The notes beneath the pieces were generated by a model. The model did not search any database, was not told the DNA's origin, and saw only the letters and a program-made list of their open reading frames with translations. From NCBI RefSeq assembly GCF_015477355.1, contig NZ_JADLRJ010000001.1:372001-436000 (forward strand): a stretch of 64,000 nucleotides of DNA, in the 5' to 3' direction. Shown here piece after piece: positions 15,657 through 24,122 of this stretch. The position numbers and the translations under genes were made by a program. The stretch comes from Nocardia blacklockiae (GTDB taxonomy: Bacteria > Actinomycetota > Actinomycetes > Mycobacteriales > Mycobacteriaceae). How positions within the stretch are numbered: position 1 is the stretch's first letter; every line of letters begins with the position of its first letter.

Positions 15657-16868
15657 ATGACGGCGGCGTCGTCGGTGCACCCGCTGGTCTTCGACCCGTA
15701 CGACTACGGCTTCCACGAGGACCCGTACCCGGTCTATCGGCGGCTGCGCACCGAGGCCCCGCTGTACCACAATCCGGAGCTGGGTTTCTGGGCGCTGTCG
15801 CGGCACGCCGACGTGATCGCCGCGTTCCGCGACAGCACCCGGCTGTCCAGCGCGAACGGCGTCTCGCTGGACCCGGCGGCGTGGGGTCCGCACGCGCACA
15901 AGACGATGTCGTTCCTGGCGATGGACGATCCGCGCCATCTGCGCATGCGCCAGCTGGTGTTCAAGGGCTTCACCCCGCGCCGGGTCACCGAGATGACCGG
16001 CCGCATCGAGGAATTGACCCGGCAGTACCTGGAACCGGCGCTGGCGCGGGAGCGCTTCGACTGGATCGAGGAGGTGGCGGGCAAGCTGCCGATGGACGTC
16101 ATCTCCGAGCTGATGGGCGTTCCCGAGACCGACCGCGCGGAGATCCGTCGGCTCGCGGACCTGGTGGTGCACCGGGAGGACGGGGTGCTCGACGTCCCCG
16201 CCGCCGCCATCGACGCCTCGCTGACGCTGGTCGGCTACTACGCCGACATGGTCGCCGAGCGCCGCCGCGCCCGCACCGGGGATCTCACCTCGGCGCTGGT
16301 GGACGCCGAGATCGACGGGGACAAGCTCACCGACGACGAGATCATCGGCTTCATGTTCCTGATGGTGGTGGCCGGCAACGAGACCACGACCAAACTGCTC
16401 GGCAACGCGCTGTACTGGGCGGGCCGCTGCCCCGAGCAGTACGCGAAGGTGCGCGCCGACCGCGACCTGGTCGGCGCCTGGGTGGAGGAGACGCTGCGCT
16501 ACGACACCTCGAGCCAGATGGTGGCGCGCTCGGCGGCGGTCGACCTCGACTACGAGCACGGGGTGGTCCCGGCCGGATCGAAGGTGCTGCTGCTGATCGG
16601 CTCGGCCAATCGCGACGCCGCCGTGTTCGGCGACGGCGACCGCTACGACATCGAACGCCCCGACAAGGGCGGGCTGGTGAGCTTCGGCAGCGGGGTGCAC
16701 TTCTGCCTGGGCGCGCATCTGGCCCGGCTGGAGGCCACGATCGCGTTGCGCGCCTTCGCCGACCGCGTGCGCGACTACCGCGTCGACGCGGAAGGCAGCG
16801 AGCGCGTGCACTCCACCAACGTGCGCGGCTTCGCGAAACTGCCGGTGACCGTGGAGGTTTCGTCATGA
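15657..16868 (+). CDS. cytochrome P450, CYP123-like
   Basis: A 403-residue P450. AGNETT is at 239-244, EETLR at 277-281, and the haem loop FGSGVHFCLG at 343-352 with Cys350. The N-terminal run DPYDYGFHEDPYPVYRRLR and the end VHSTNVRGFAKLPV closely resemble M. tuberculosis CYP123 (Rv0766c), from memory of that sequence. The ATG at 15657 follows GGAG at about eight bases. The stop overlaps the ferredoxin start by four bases, so this P450 has its own electron donor. It heads an operon running through ferredoxin, NTF2-like, unknown, FadD-type and CYP125-like genes. The substrate of CYP123 proteins is not firmly known. Confidence 0.9.
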   Translation: MTAASSVHPLVFDPYDYGFHEDPYPVYRRLRTEAPLYHNPELGFWALSRHADVIAAFRDSTRLSSANGVSLDPAAWGPHAHKTMSFLAMDDPRHLRMRQLVFKGFTPRRVTEMTGRIEELTRQYLEPALARERFDWIEEVAGKLPMDVISELMGVPETDRAEIRRLADLVVHREDGVLDVPAAAIDASLTLVGYYADMVAERRRARTGDLTSALVDAEIDGDKLTDDEIIGFMFLMVVAGNETTTKLLGNALYWAGRCPEQYAKVRADRDLVGAWVEETLRYDTSSQMVARSAAVDLDYEHGVVPAGSKVLLLIGSANRDAAVFGDGDRYDIERPDKGGLVSFGSGVHFCLGAHLARLEATIALRAFADRVRDYRVDAEGSERVHSTNVRGFAKLPVTVEVSS

Positions 16869-17083
16869 CCCGGATCGAGGTGGATCTCGACCTGTGCCAG
16901 GGCCACGCCGTGTGCCAGGCCGAGGCGCCGGAGATCTTCACCGTGCCCAAGCACGGCAAGGCGCAGCTGCGGCACCCGCCGACCGACCGTGACCGCGCCG
17001 AGGTCGAGAACGCGGTGCGCTACTGCCCCACCCAAGCGCTGTCGGTCGTCGAGGACGACCGCACCCCGGAAGACGAAGGATGA
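16865..17083 (+). CDS. 3Fe-4S ferredoxin
   Basis: A 72-residue ferredoxin. The cluster ligands are in CQGHAVC near the start (Cys11, Cys17) and CPTQA near the end. His14 occupies the place of the second cysteine of a 4Fe-4S site, which is the actinobacterial P450-partner type with a [3Fe-4S] cluster. It overlaps the P450 stop by four bases (ATGA) and is surely the electron carrier for that P450; it may also serve the CYP125-like and CYP51 proteins nearby. It is the likely counterpart of M. tuberculosis Rv0763c, which there sits next to cyp51 rather than cyp123. A ferredoxin reductase is not present in the window. Confidence 0.92.
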   Translation: MTRIEVDLDLCQGHAVCQAEAPEIFTVPKHGKAQLRHPPTDRDRAEVENAVRYCPTQALSVVEDDRTPEDEG

Positions 17084-17086
17084 CTC

Positions 17087-17641
17087 ATGACCGGATTCGC
17101 ACGCGACGAACTCGACGAGATGGTGCGCCGCTGGGTGGCGGAGAACCAGCGCTGTGAGGAGCTGGGGGACTGGCGCCCGCTCGCCGAGATGTACACCGAG
17201 GACGCCACCTACGGCTGGAACTACGGCCCCACCCAGGAGTTCATGGCGGTCGGGCGCGCGGAGATCCGCGACCTGGCGCTGGGTCAGGAGATGGACGGCC
17301 TGGAAGGCTGGACCTACCCGTACCAGGAGTTCGTGATCGACGACCGCTCCGGCACGGTGATCGGCTTCTGGAAGCAGATCAACGAGAAGTCCCGCGACGA
17401 CGGCCGGCCCTACAGCCCGGAGGGCATCGGCGGCAGCTGGTTCCGCTACGGCGGCGACTTCCAGTGGTCGTGGCAGCGCGACTTCTTCGACTTCGGCAAC
17501 GTCTCCGCGCTGTTCCTGGAGATGATCACCGCCAACGCGCTGTCGCCGGGCATGCAGAAGCGCATCGAGCGGTCGGCGGCCGGGCCGCTGCCCGGGTGGT
17601 ATCGGATCGGGACGGCCCCGGCGCCGCTGTGGGACAACTGA
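17087..17641 (+). CDS. NTF2-like / SnoaL-like family protein
   Basis: A 184-residue protein. The layout fits the NTF2-like cone fold: an N-terminal helix with VRRWVAENQRCEELGDW, the motif MYTEDATYGWNYG (about 37-49), then aromatic-rich strands (GFWKQINEK, GGSWFRYGGDFQWSW). Family members include ketosteroid isomerases and polyketide cyclases; catalytic residues differ, so no reaction is claimed. The start ATG is three bases after the ferredoxin stop, and the stop overlaps the next start by one base (TGATG). Its place between a P450 system and a FadD ligase suggests an isomerase, hydratase or binding role in the same pathway. Confidence 0.75.
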   Translation: MTGFARDELDEMVRRWVAENQRCEELGDWRPLAEMYTEDATYGWNYGPTQEFMAVGRAEIRDLALGQEMDGLEGWTYPYQEFVIDDRSGTVIGFWKQINEKSRDDGRPYSPEGIGGSWFRYGGDFQWSWQRDFFDFGNVSALFLEMITANALSPGMQKRIERSAAGPLPGWYRIGTAPAPLWDN

Positions 17642-18882
17642 TGTCGAGCCGCTACGCCGACCTGACCCGCGAGCAGCTCGCGGTGCTGGTGCCCGAGCTG
17701 CTGCTGTGCGGGCACCTGATCGACCGCTCGGGCATGGCGCATTCGATCGCCGCCTTCGGGCGCGACGGGATGGCGGAGATCGCCATCGAGGAGTGGCAGC
17801 TGGCCAGCCCGGTCTACACCCGGCGGATGCGGGCGGCGCTGCGGATTCCCGGCGACGGCGTGGAGACGATCTTCAAGGGCCTGCAACTCGACATCGGCGC
17901 GCCGCCGCAGTTCATGGACTTCCGGTTCCGCATCGACGACGCGCATCACGGCGAGTTCTGGCTGGACCACTGCGGTGCGCTCGCCGACGTGGAGCCGATG
18001 GGCGAGGACTACGTCGTCGCGATGTGCCACACCATCGAGGACCCCACCTTCGACGCGACCGCGCTGGCGACCAATCCGCACGCGCAGGTGCGCCCGATCC
18101 ACCGGCCGCCGCGGCGGCCCGCGGACCGGGTGCCGGTGTGCGCGTGGACGGTGGCCATCGACCCCGCGCACGAGCCGCCCGCGGTGCCCGCACACGCCGC
18201 CCTGGTGGAGAACTCGTCCGCGGCGCTGGTGGAGCTCGACCCGATCGACCCGGAAGATCCTGGGCGAGCGGACTATTCGGGCCCGCTGCTCAGCGACATC
18301 CGGTTCGCGGACTTCTCCCGGTCGGCGCTGGTGCGCATGGCCGACGAGGTGTGCCTGCAACAGCACCTGCTGACGCTGGGCTTCGTGATCGCGGTGCGCG
18401 AGCGCGGCGGGGACGAGCGCGCCCGCGAGATCGGGCGCAAGCAGTTCACCGGCATCGCCGGGCTCACCGCCGAGCGGATCCGCAAGGCCCTGGGCCTGGG
18501 CACCGACCTCGCGGCGCTGGCGCGGGTGCTGGCGCTGCACCCGGCCTGGAATCCGGTGCCCTACATCGGTGTCGAGTTCGAGCCCGGCGGCGAGAGCCTG
18601 GTGCTGCGGCTGGACCGCGGCAGCGGCGGCGTGCGCGACGGCGCGTGGCCGGCGCTGCTCGACGCCGAGCACCTCGAACCGGTCGACGCCATGGTCCGGG
18701 CGGTGAACCCGCGCTTCACCGCGCGCCCGCGCGCCGCCGACGACGCCACGCTGACCGTCGAGATCACCACCGCCGCAGCGCCTTTCAAGGAGGCGCCGGA
18801 GGTCGCCATCACCCGCTTCAGCACCGGCGCCGACTTCGCCTTCGCCGATCGCGGCATCCCGCTGCCGCTGTCGGTCGTGTAA
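17641..18882 (+). CDS. protein of unknown function in the P450-FadD operon
   Basis: A 413-residue soluble protein, not recognised. It has no signal peptide or membrane helix. Visible features are WLDHCGAL (about 104-111), MCHTIEDPTFD (about 128-138) and the basic stretch RPIHRPPRRPADR (about 151-163), which hold several Cys, His and Asp residues that could bind a metal or a cofactor. The C-terminal half is rich in leucine and alanine helices and ends in a strand-rich region. It is translationally coupled to the NTF2-like gene by a one-base overlap and lies 24 bases before the FadD-type ligase. Such tight coupling argues for a role in the same pathway, perhaps as an unusual enzyme. No function is proposed. 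Confidence 0.7.
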   Translation: MSSRYADLTREQLAVLVPELLLCGHLIDRSGMAHSIAAFGRDGMAEIAIEEWQLASPVYTRRMRAALRIPGDGVETIFKGLQLDIGAPPQFMDFRFRIDDAHHGEFWLDHCGALADVEPMGEDYVVAMCHTIEDPTFDATALATNPHAQVRPIHRPPRRPADRVPVCAWTVAIDPAHEPPAVPAHAALVENSSAALVELDPIDPEDPGRADYSGPLLSDIRFADFSRSALVRMADEVCLQQHLLTLGFVIAVRERGGDERAREIGRKQFTGIAGLTAERIRKALGLGTDLAALARVLALHPAWNPVPYIGVEFEPGGESLVLRLDRGSGGVRDGAWPALLDAEHLEPVDAMVRAVNPRFTARPRAADDATLTVEITTAAAPFKEAPEVAITRFSTGADFAFADRGIPLPLSVV

Positions 18883-18906
18883 CCCCGGGAGAGGGCCGAA
18901 TCACCC

Positions 18907-20547
18907 ATGCCGAACAATTTCGCCGACCTGTTCGAGCACGCCGTCGACGCCATGCCCGACCGTGTGGCGCTGATCCAGGGCGACCGCCGGATCACCTTCG
19001 CGGAGCTCGACGCCCGGGCCGGCCGGCTGGCGCGCTACCTCGCCTCGATCGGCGCGGGACCCGGCACGCACGTCGGGTTCCAGCTGCACAACTCGATCGA
19101 GACGATGGAGACGCTGATCGCCTGCTTCAAGGTGCGGGCGGTGCCGATCAACATCAACTACCGCTACGGCGCGGAGGAACTGCGCTACCTCTACGACAAC
19201 GCCGACCTGGAGATCCTGGTCCACCACCGGTGTTACGCGCCGCTGGTCGACCGGGTGCGCCCGCAGGTGCCGGGCCTGCGGCACGCGCTGGTCGTGGAGG
19301 ACGACCAGGGCTCCGGCGCGGACAGCGGTTCGGTGCCCTACGAGCAAGCGCTGCAAGGGTTTCCGCCGGACCGCGAGCCGATCGAGCGCAGCGCCGACGA
19401 CCTGTTCGTGATGTACACCGGCGGCACCACCGGCCTGCCCAAGGGCGTCATGTGGCGGCAGGAGGACATGTGGCGGGTGCTCGGCGGCGGCATCGACTTC
19501 TACACCGGTGAACCGGTCGCCGACGAATACCAGCAGTCCCGGGTGGGCGCGCAGCACCCGCCGATGACCTGGCTGGTGCTGCCGCCGCTGATCCACGCCT
19601 CGGCGATGATGCCCACCTTCACCGCGCTGTGGTCGGGCAACGCGACGATCCTGCTGCCGGCGTTCGACGCGCACGAGGTGTGGCGCACGGTGGCGCGCGA
19701 ACGCCCGCAGGTGCTGGTGCTGACCGGCGACGCCATGGCCCGGCCGCTGCTCGACGCACTGCGCGCCGCGCCGGTCGACACGTCCTCGCTGCTGGTCGTG
19801 GCCTCCGGTGCGGCGCTGCTGTCGCAGCCGGTGAAGAACGAACTGCTGGAACGGTTTCCGCAGGCGCTGGTGTCGGACTCCATCGGCTCTTCCGAAACCG
19901 GTTTCGGCGGAATGGGTTTCGCCCAGAAGGACGACGATCCCGCCCGCGGGCCGCGGGTGCGCACCGGGCGCGGCGCGGTGGTGGTCGACGACGACGCGCG
20001 GCCGGTGGCGGCGGGCGGCGAGGGCTGGCTGGCCAAGACCGGGTCCGTGCCGATCGGGTACTACAAGGATCCGGCCAAGACGGACAAGCTGTTCCGCACC
20101 GTCGACGGCGAGCGGGTCGTGGTCACCGACGACCGGGCGCGGGTCGAGGACGACGGCTCGGTCACCCTGATCGGCCGCGGCAACATGGTGATCAACACCG
20201 GCGGCGAGAAGGTCTTCGCCGAGGAGGTGGAGGCCGTCGTCAAGGCGCACGCGGCGATCTACGACGCGGTGGTGATCGGGGTGCCGCACGAGCGCTGGGG
20301 CAACCAGGTCGCCGCCGTGGTCGCCGCGCGGGACCGCGCCGAGATCGACTTCGCGGCGCTGGAAAAGCATGTGCGGGCCCACCTGGCCGGTTACAAACTG
20401 CCGCGCCGGATCTGGGTGACCGACGTCGTCACCCGCACACCCAGTGGAAAGCCCGACTACCGCGCGGCCGAGGCCTACGCGGCGGCCCGGGCACCGGACC
20501 ACGTCGTGAGCGCTTCGCAACGACGCGGACGCGAGGAGGAACAGTGA
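18907..20547 (+). CDS. FadD-type acyl-CoA synthetase
   Basis: A 546-residue AMP-forming ligase. The P-loop MYTGGTTGLPKGVMWRQEDM (about 168-187) is the form seen in mycobacterial FadD3/FadD19-type ligases that act on sterol-derived acids. SSETG follows near 333, and the hinge and lysine motifs are GRGNMVINTGGEKVF (about 419) and TPSGKPDYR (about 515). It would make a CoA thioester from a carboxylic acid produced by the P450 and aldehyde dehydrogenase steps. The stop overlaps the GTG of the CYP125-like gene by four bases. The C-terminal 30 residues are a loose charged tail. The exact acid (sterol side chain, isoprenoid or other) cannot be decided from sequence. Confidence 0.9.
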   Translation: MPNNFADLFEHAVDAMPDRVALIQGDRRITFAELDARAGRLARYLASIGAGPGTHVGFQLHNSIETMETLIACFKVRAVPININYRYGAEELRYLYDNADLEILVHHRCYAPLVDRVRPQVPGLRHALVVEDDQGSGADSGSVPYEQALQGFPPDREPIERSADDLFVMYTGGTTGLPKGVMWRQEDMWRVLGGGIDFYTGEPVADEYQQSRVGAQHPPMTWLVLPPLIHASAMMPTFTALWSGNATILLPAFDAHEVWRTVARERPQVLVLTGDAMARPLLDALRAAPVDTSSLLVVASGAALLSQPVKNELLERFPQALVSDSIGSSETGFGGMGFAQKDDDPARGPRVRTGRGAVVVDDDARPVAAGGEGWLAKTGSVPIGYYKDPAKTDKLFRTVDGERVVVTDDRARVEDDGSVTLIGRGNMVINTGGEKVFAEEVEAVVKAHAAIYDAVVIGVPHERWGNQVAAVVAARDRAEIDFAALEKHVRAHLAGYKLPRRIWVTDVVTRTPSGKPDYRAAEAYAAARAPDHVVSASQRRGREEEQ

Positions 20548-21770
20548 CAGCCCCGTCGATACCGAGCGGATTCGATTTCACCGATCCCGCCCTGTGGGAG
20601 AACCGCAGTCCCGTAGCCGAATTCGCGGAACTGCGGCGCACCGCGCCGGTCTGGTGGAACGCCCAGACCCCCGCGCAGGCCGCGCCGTTCGAGGACGGCG
20701 GGTACTGGGTGGTGAGCCGGCACGAGGACATCAAGGAGATCTCGCGCCGCGCGGACGTGTACTCCTCCGAGCAGAAGGGCTCGATCATCCGGCTGCCCGG
20801 CTTCGCCACCGCCGAGCAGCTGGCCGGCACCAGCGCGCTGCTGGTCAACATGGACCCGCCCAAGCACAGCAAGATCCGCCGCATCATCTCCAAGGGGTTC
20901 ACCCCGCGCGCGGTGGAGAGCCTGCGGGCGGCGCTGACCGAGCGCGCGGAGCGAATCGTGCACGCGGCCAAGGAGTCCGGCAGCGGTGACTTCGTCGAGC
21001 AGGTGGCGTGCGAACTCCCCCTGCAGGCGATCGCCGAGTTGCTGGGCGTCCCGCAGGACGACCGGCACAAGCTGTTCGACTGGTCGAACCAGATGCTCAA
21101 CTACGACGATCCGGAATACGGCGACCCGGTCGTGGCGTCCACCGAGATCCTCGGCTACGCCTGGAACATGGCCGAGCAGCGGCGCGCACGGCCGGCCGAC
21201 GACATCGTCAGCCGGCTGGTGACCGCCGACATCGACGGGGAGGCACTGGGTTCCGACGAATTCGGCTTCTTCGTGATCCTGCTGTCGGTGGCGGGCAACG
21301 AGACCACGCGCAACGCCATCACCCACGGCATGAAGGCGTTCGTCGACCATCCCGAACAGTGGGAGCTGTACCGCGAGCAGCGCCCGCGCACCGCCCCGGA
21401 CGAGATCGTGCGGTGGGCGACCCCGGTCACGGCGTTCCAGCGCACCGCGACCCAGGACGTCGAGCTGGGCGGGCAGCGGATCCGGGCGGGTGAGCGGCTC
21501 GGATTGTTCTACAGCTCGGCCAATTTCGACGAGGCCGCCTTCGACGACCCGTTCACCTTCGACGTGTTGCGGGACCCCAACCCGCACTTGGGTTTCGGTG
21601 GCACCGGCGCGCACTTCTGCGTGGGCGCCAACCTGGCCCGGCTGGAGATCGACCTGATGTTCAACGCCATCGCCGACGCCATGCCGCGGCTGCGGCAGGT
21701 GGCCGACCCGGTGCGGCTGCGGTCCGGCTGGATCAACGGCGTCAAGCACTGGCAGGTCGCCTACCACTGA
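20544..21770 (+). CDS. cyp125: CYP125-like cytochrome P450
   Basis: A 408-residue P450 very similar along its length to steroid C26-monooxygenase CYP125A1: PSGFDFTDPALW near the start, GDFVEQVACELPLQAIAELLGVPQDDR (about 148-174), AGNETTRN (250-257), EIVRWATPVTAFQRTA (287-302), GFGGTGAHFCVGANLAR with haem Cys359, and a final RSGWINGVKHWQV. CYP125 oxidises the terminal methyl of the cholesterol side chain to acid level. The GTG at 20544 overlaps the ligase stop by four bases and GAGGAGGA precedes it. The usual cyp125 sits inside the Mce4/KstR cluster, absent here, so this is probably a paralogue for a related terminal oxidation. It ends at a perfect terminator. Confidence 0.88.
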   Translation: MTAPSIPSGFDFTDPALWENRSPVAEFAELRRTAPVWWNAQTPAQAAPFEDGGYWVVSRHEDIKEISRRADVYSSEQKGSIIRLPGFATAEQLAGTSALLVNMDPPKHSKIRRIISKGFTPRAVESLRAALTERAERIVHAAKESGSGDFVEQVACELPLQAIAELLGVPQDDRHKLFDWSNQMLNYDDPEYGDPVVASTEILGYAWNMAEQRRARPADDIVSRLVTADIDGEALGSDEFGFFVILLSVAGNETTRNAITHGMKAFVDHPEQWELYREQRPRTAPDEIVRWATPVTAFQRTATQDVELGGQRIRAGERLGLFYSSANFDEAAFDDPFTFDVLRDPNPHLGFGGTGAHFCVGANLARLEIDLMFNAIADAMPRLRQVADPVRLRSGWINGVKHWQVAYH

Positions 21771-21782
21771 CCGGCACGGCGA

Positions 21783-21811
21783 CGGGCGGGGATCCGGTGG
21801 ATCCCCGCCCG
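21783..21811. terminator. bidirectional terminator between convergent operons
   Basis: A perfect 13-bp stem, CGGGCGGGGATCC with GGATCCCCGCCCG, and a 3-base loop. It lies 12 bases after the CYP125-like stop and 26 bases from the convergent SDR stop. Confidence 0.85.
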
Positions 21812-21837
21812 TGCGCGCGCTGAAACGCTTGTGCCGC

Positions 21838-22677
21838 TCAGGTTTTCGGCGGGGTCTGGAGCCGGTCGTCGTAGGCGCGGCGGGCGGCGTGGTCGATCTC
21901 GTCGGTGAAGATGCGGTGCACGCCGAGCCGGCGGGCGACGAACTCGCCGACCGGGCGCGGGGTGAGACCGTTGAACGCCGCGAGCACCCCGGCGGTCCGG
22001 GTGACGGTGACCCGCCGGCGCGGCCGGACCACGAGGCGGGCCACGGCGCGTCCGACATCGGCGGGGTCGGCGAGCAGGCCCATGGGCGCGCGGGTGCCCG
22101 CGATCAGTTCCGTGCGGGTGAAGGTCGGCAGCACCGCCGAGAAGCGCACCCCGGTGCCGCGGTGTTCCAGGCGCATGACGTCGGTGAACCCGAGCACGGC
22201 CTGCTTGCTCGCGCAGTAGGTCGCCATTCCCGGGGTGGGGTTGGTGCCCGCCAGCGACGCGACGTTGACTACGTGGCCGCGCCCGCGCTCCAGCATCGCG
22301 GGCAGTGCCAGTTTGGTGCCGAGCAGCACGCCGTAGACGTTGATGTCGAGGATGCGCCGGGTGATCGCGTCCGCCTCGGCGGCGAAGCGGCCCACCGGCA
22401 TGATGCCCGCGTTGTTGACCAGGACGTCCAGCGGACCGGCCGCGTCCCGCGCGCCCGCCAGGAAGTCCCGGAACGACGCGTGGTCGGCGACGTCCAGGGG
22501 CAGTGCGGCCGCCACGTCGAGTTCGCTCTTCGCCCGGGCGAGGGCGTCGGGATCGATGTCGCCGATCACCACGCGCGCCCCCGCCCCGGCGAGTTCGGCG
22601 GCGATCGCGCGGCCGATGCCGCGCGCGCCGCCGGTGACGGCGACGACCCGCCCCGCCAGGCCGGCGCGGGAACTCAC
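21838..22677 (-). CDS. short-chain dehydrogenase (Rv0765c-like)
   Basis: A 279-residue SDR. TGGARGIGRAIA (about 15-26) binds the cofactor, NNAGIMP follows near 91, and the catalytic Ser and Tyr-x3-Lys are in NVASLAG and YCASK. The C-terminal third (PTFTRTELIAGT and RPRRRVTVTRTAG) resembles SDRs that act on lipids at the membrane. The GTG start at 22677 overlaps the CYP51 stop by four bases, so it is coupled to CYP51, the arrangement of M. tuberculosis Rv0764c-Rv0765c. It may oxidise or reduce a product of CYP51 or of the other P450s. The exact reaction is unknown. Confidence 0.88.
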   Translation of the reverse strand: MSSRAGLAGRVVAVTGGARGIGRAIAAELAGAGARVVIGDIDPDALARAKSELDVAAALPLDVADHASFRDFLAGARDAAGPLDVLVNNAGIMPVGRFAAEADAITRRILDINVYGVLLGTKLALPAMLERGRGHVVNVASLAGTNPTPGMATYCASKQAVLGFTDVMRLEHRGTGVRFSAVLPTFTRTELIAGTRAPMGLLADPADVGRAVARLVVRPRRRVTVTRTAGVLAAFNGLTPRPVGEFVARRLGVHRIFTDEIDHAARRAYDDRLQTPPKT

Positions 22678-24026
22678 CGCACCCGCCGCCGGTAGCGGAC
22701 CGTGCACGGCTGCTGGAGCTGCACGACCATCTTCGAGTGGTCGTTGCGGTAGCTGTCCGAGGGCTGCGCCATCTCGAACTCCCAGTCCCGCAACAGGATC
22801 GAGAAGATCGCCTTGAGCTGCATGAGCGCGAAGGCCGCGCCGACGCAGCGGTGCCGCCCCGCGCCGAACGGGATCCAGGTCCAGCGGTTGACCAGATCCT
22901 CCTGGTTCGGATCGAGGTAGCGGCCCGGGTCGAAGCGGTCCGGTTCCGGGAAGTCCTCGGGCAGCCGGTTGGACACCGCGGGCGTGGCCGCGACGAGGTC
23001 GCCCGGCTCGATGCGGTGGCCGCACACCTCGAACTCGTCGCGCGCCACCCGCATCAGGATGATCAGCGGCGGATGCAGCCGCAGCACCTCCTTGAGCACG
23101 GCCTCGAGCTGCGGAATCTGGCGCAGCGCATGGAAACTGACGTCCTTGCCGTCGGCGTAGAGCTCGTCCAGCTCGGTCACCACCTGCGCGAGCCGCTCGG
23201 GGTGGCGCAGCAGTTCGATCACCGTCCAGGCCGCGGTGCCCGAGGTGGTGTGGTGCCCGGCGAACATCATCGAGATGAAGATGCCGGTGATCTCGCTGGC
23301 CGAGAAGCGCGGGTTGCCCTGCTCGTCGCGGATCGACACCAGCACGTCGAGCATGTCGCGGTCGTCCTTGCCCTGCGGCGGGTTCGCGACGCGGCCGTTC
23401 ATGATCGTCTGCACCAGCTCGACCAGTTCGGCGCGGGCCTCGTCGCGGCGGCGGAAGCTGTCGATGGGGGCGTAGGGGTCGACGTAGCACAGCGCGTCGG
23501 TGCCCTGCTCCAGCTCGTGGTACAGGTGCGCGAAGCGCTCGTCGAGCTCGTTGCGGAACTTCACCCCGATCAGGCACGCCGAGGAGGTGTAGATGGTCAG
23601 CTCCGCGAAGAACTCCAGCAGGTCGATCTCGCCGCTGTCGCCGAACCGCGACAGCATCAGATCCACCTCGCGCGCAATGGTTTCCGCGTGCCCGCGCATG
23701 TGCTCGCCGCGCAGCGCCTGGTTGTGCAGCATCTCCTTGCGCCGCTCGGGGCTGGCGTCGAACACCACGCCCTCGCCGAAGATCGGCTTCATGAACGGGT
23801 AGGCGGCGCCCTGGTCGAGGTCCTCGTCGGCGGCGCGGAAGAAGAACTCGTTGGCCTCCGCGCCCGACAGCAGGATCACGTCCTTGTCGGCCAGGCGGAA
23901 CGAGCCGACGTCGCCGCACTCCGCGCGGACCCGGTGCATCAGCGCGATCGGATCGGTGCGGAACTCCTCCAGATGCCCGTGCTCGTGCTCGCCCCCGGAG
24001 ACCTGCCGCGGCTTCACCAACGTCAT
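22674..24026 (-). CDS. cyp51: sterol 14-alpha-demethylase CYP51
   Basis: A 450-residue P450 nearly colinear with M. tuberculosis CYP51 (451 residues). Diagnostic stretches are GHLEEFRTDPIALM near the start, NEFFFRA, PIFGEGVVFDASPERR, SFRRRDEAR (about 189), the I-helix MMFAGHHTTSGT (CYP51 carries His rather than acid before Thr), EVLRLHPPLIILMRV and the haem loop FGAGRHRCVGAAF. CYP51 removes the 14-alpha-methyl of sterols; bacteria that have it do not necessarily make sterols, so its native role is open. The ATG at 24026 follows GGAGGA. The gene follows an ACAGGTGTCC-type operator and is coupled to an SDR. No ferredoxin is adjacent; the one at 16865 may serve it. Confidence 0.95.
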   Translation of the reverse strand: MTLVKPRQVSGGEHEHGHLEEFRTDPIALMHRVRAECGDVGSFRLADKDVILLSGAEANEFFFRAADEDLDQGAAYPFMKPIFGEGVVFDASPERRKEMLHNQALRGEHMRGHAETIAREVDLMLSRFGDSGEIDLLEFFAELTIYTSSACLIGVKFRNELDERFAHLYHELEQGTDALCYVDPYAPIDSFRRRDEARAELVELVQTIMNGRVANPPQGKDDRDMLDVLVSIRDEQGNPRFSASEITGIFISMMFAGHHTTSGTAAWTVIELLRHPERLAQVVTELDELYADGKDVSFHALRQIPQLEAVLKEVLRLHPPLIILMRVARDEFEVCGHRIEPGDLVAATPAVSNRLPEDFPEPDRFDPGRYLDPNQEDLVNRWTWIPFGAGRHRCVGAAFALMQLKAIFSILLRDWEFEMAQPSDSYRNDHSKMVVQLQQPCTVRYRRRVR

Positions 24027-24051
24027 CGTCCAATCCTCCCGGTGTGGAAAT

Positions 24052-24079
24052 CCAGACAGTAACCTGGACATGTGTCTGG
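24052..24079. promoter_or_regulatory. GACANNTGTC operator (site D) before cyp51
   Basis: The core GACATGTGTC (24067-24076) is perfect, and wider arms CCAGACA (24052-24058) and TGTCTGG (24073-24079) form a second inverted repeat. The TCCAGACAG run is shared with site B. It is 26-53 bases upstream of the CYP51 start. Confidence 0.55.
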
Positions 24080-24122
24080 ACGGTACTACGCCGAGCGGCG
24101 GCGGGCAAGACACGCGGCCCGG

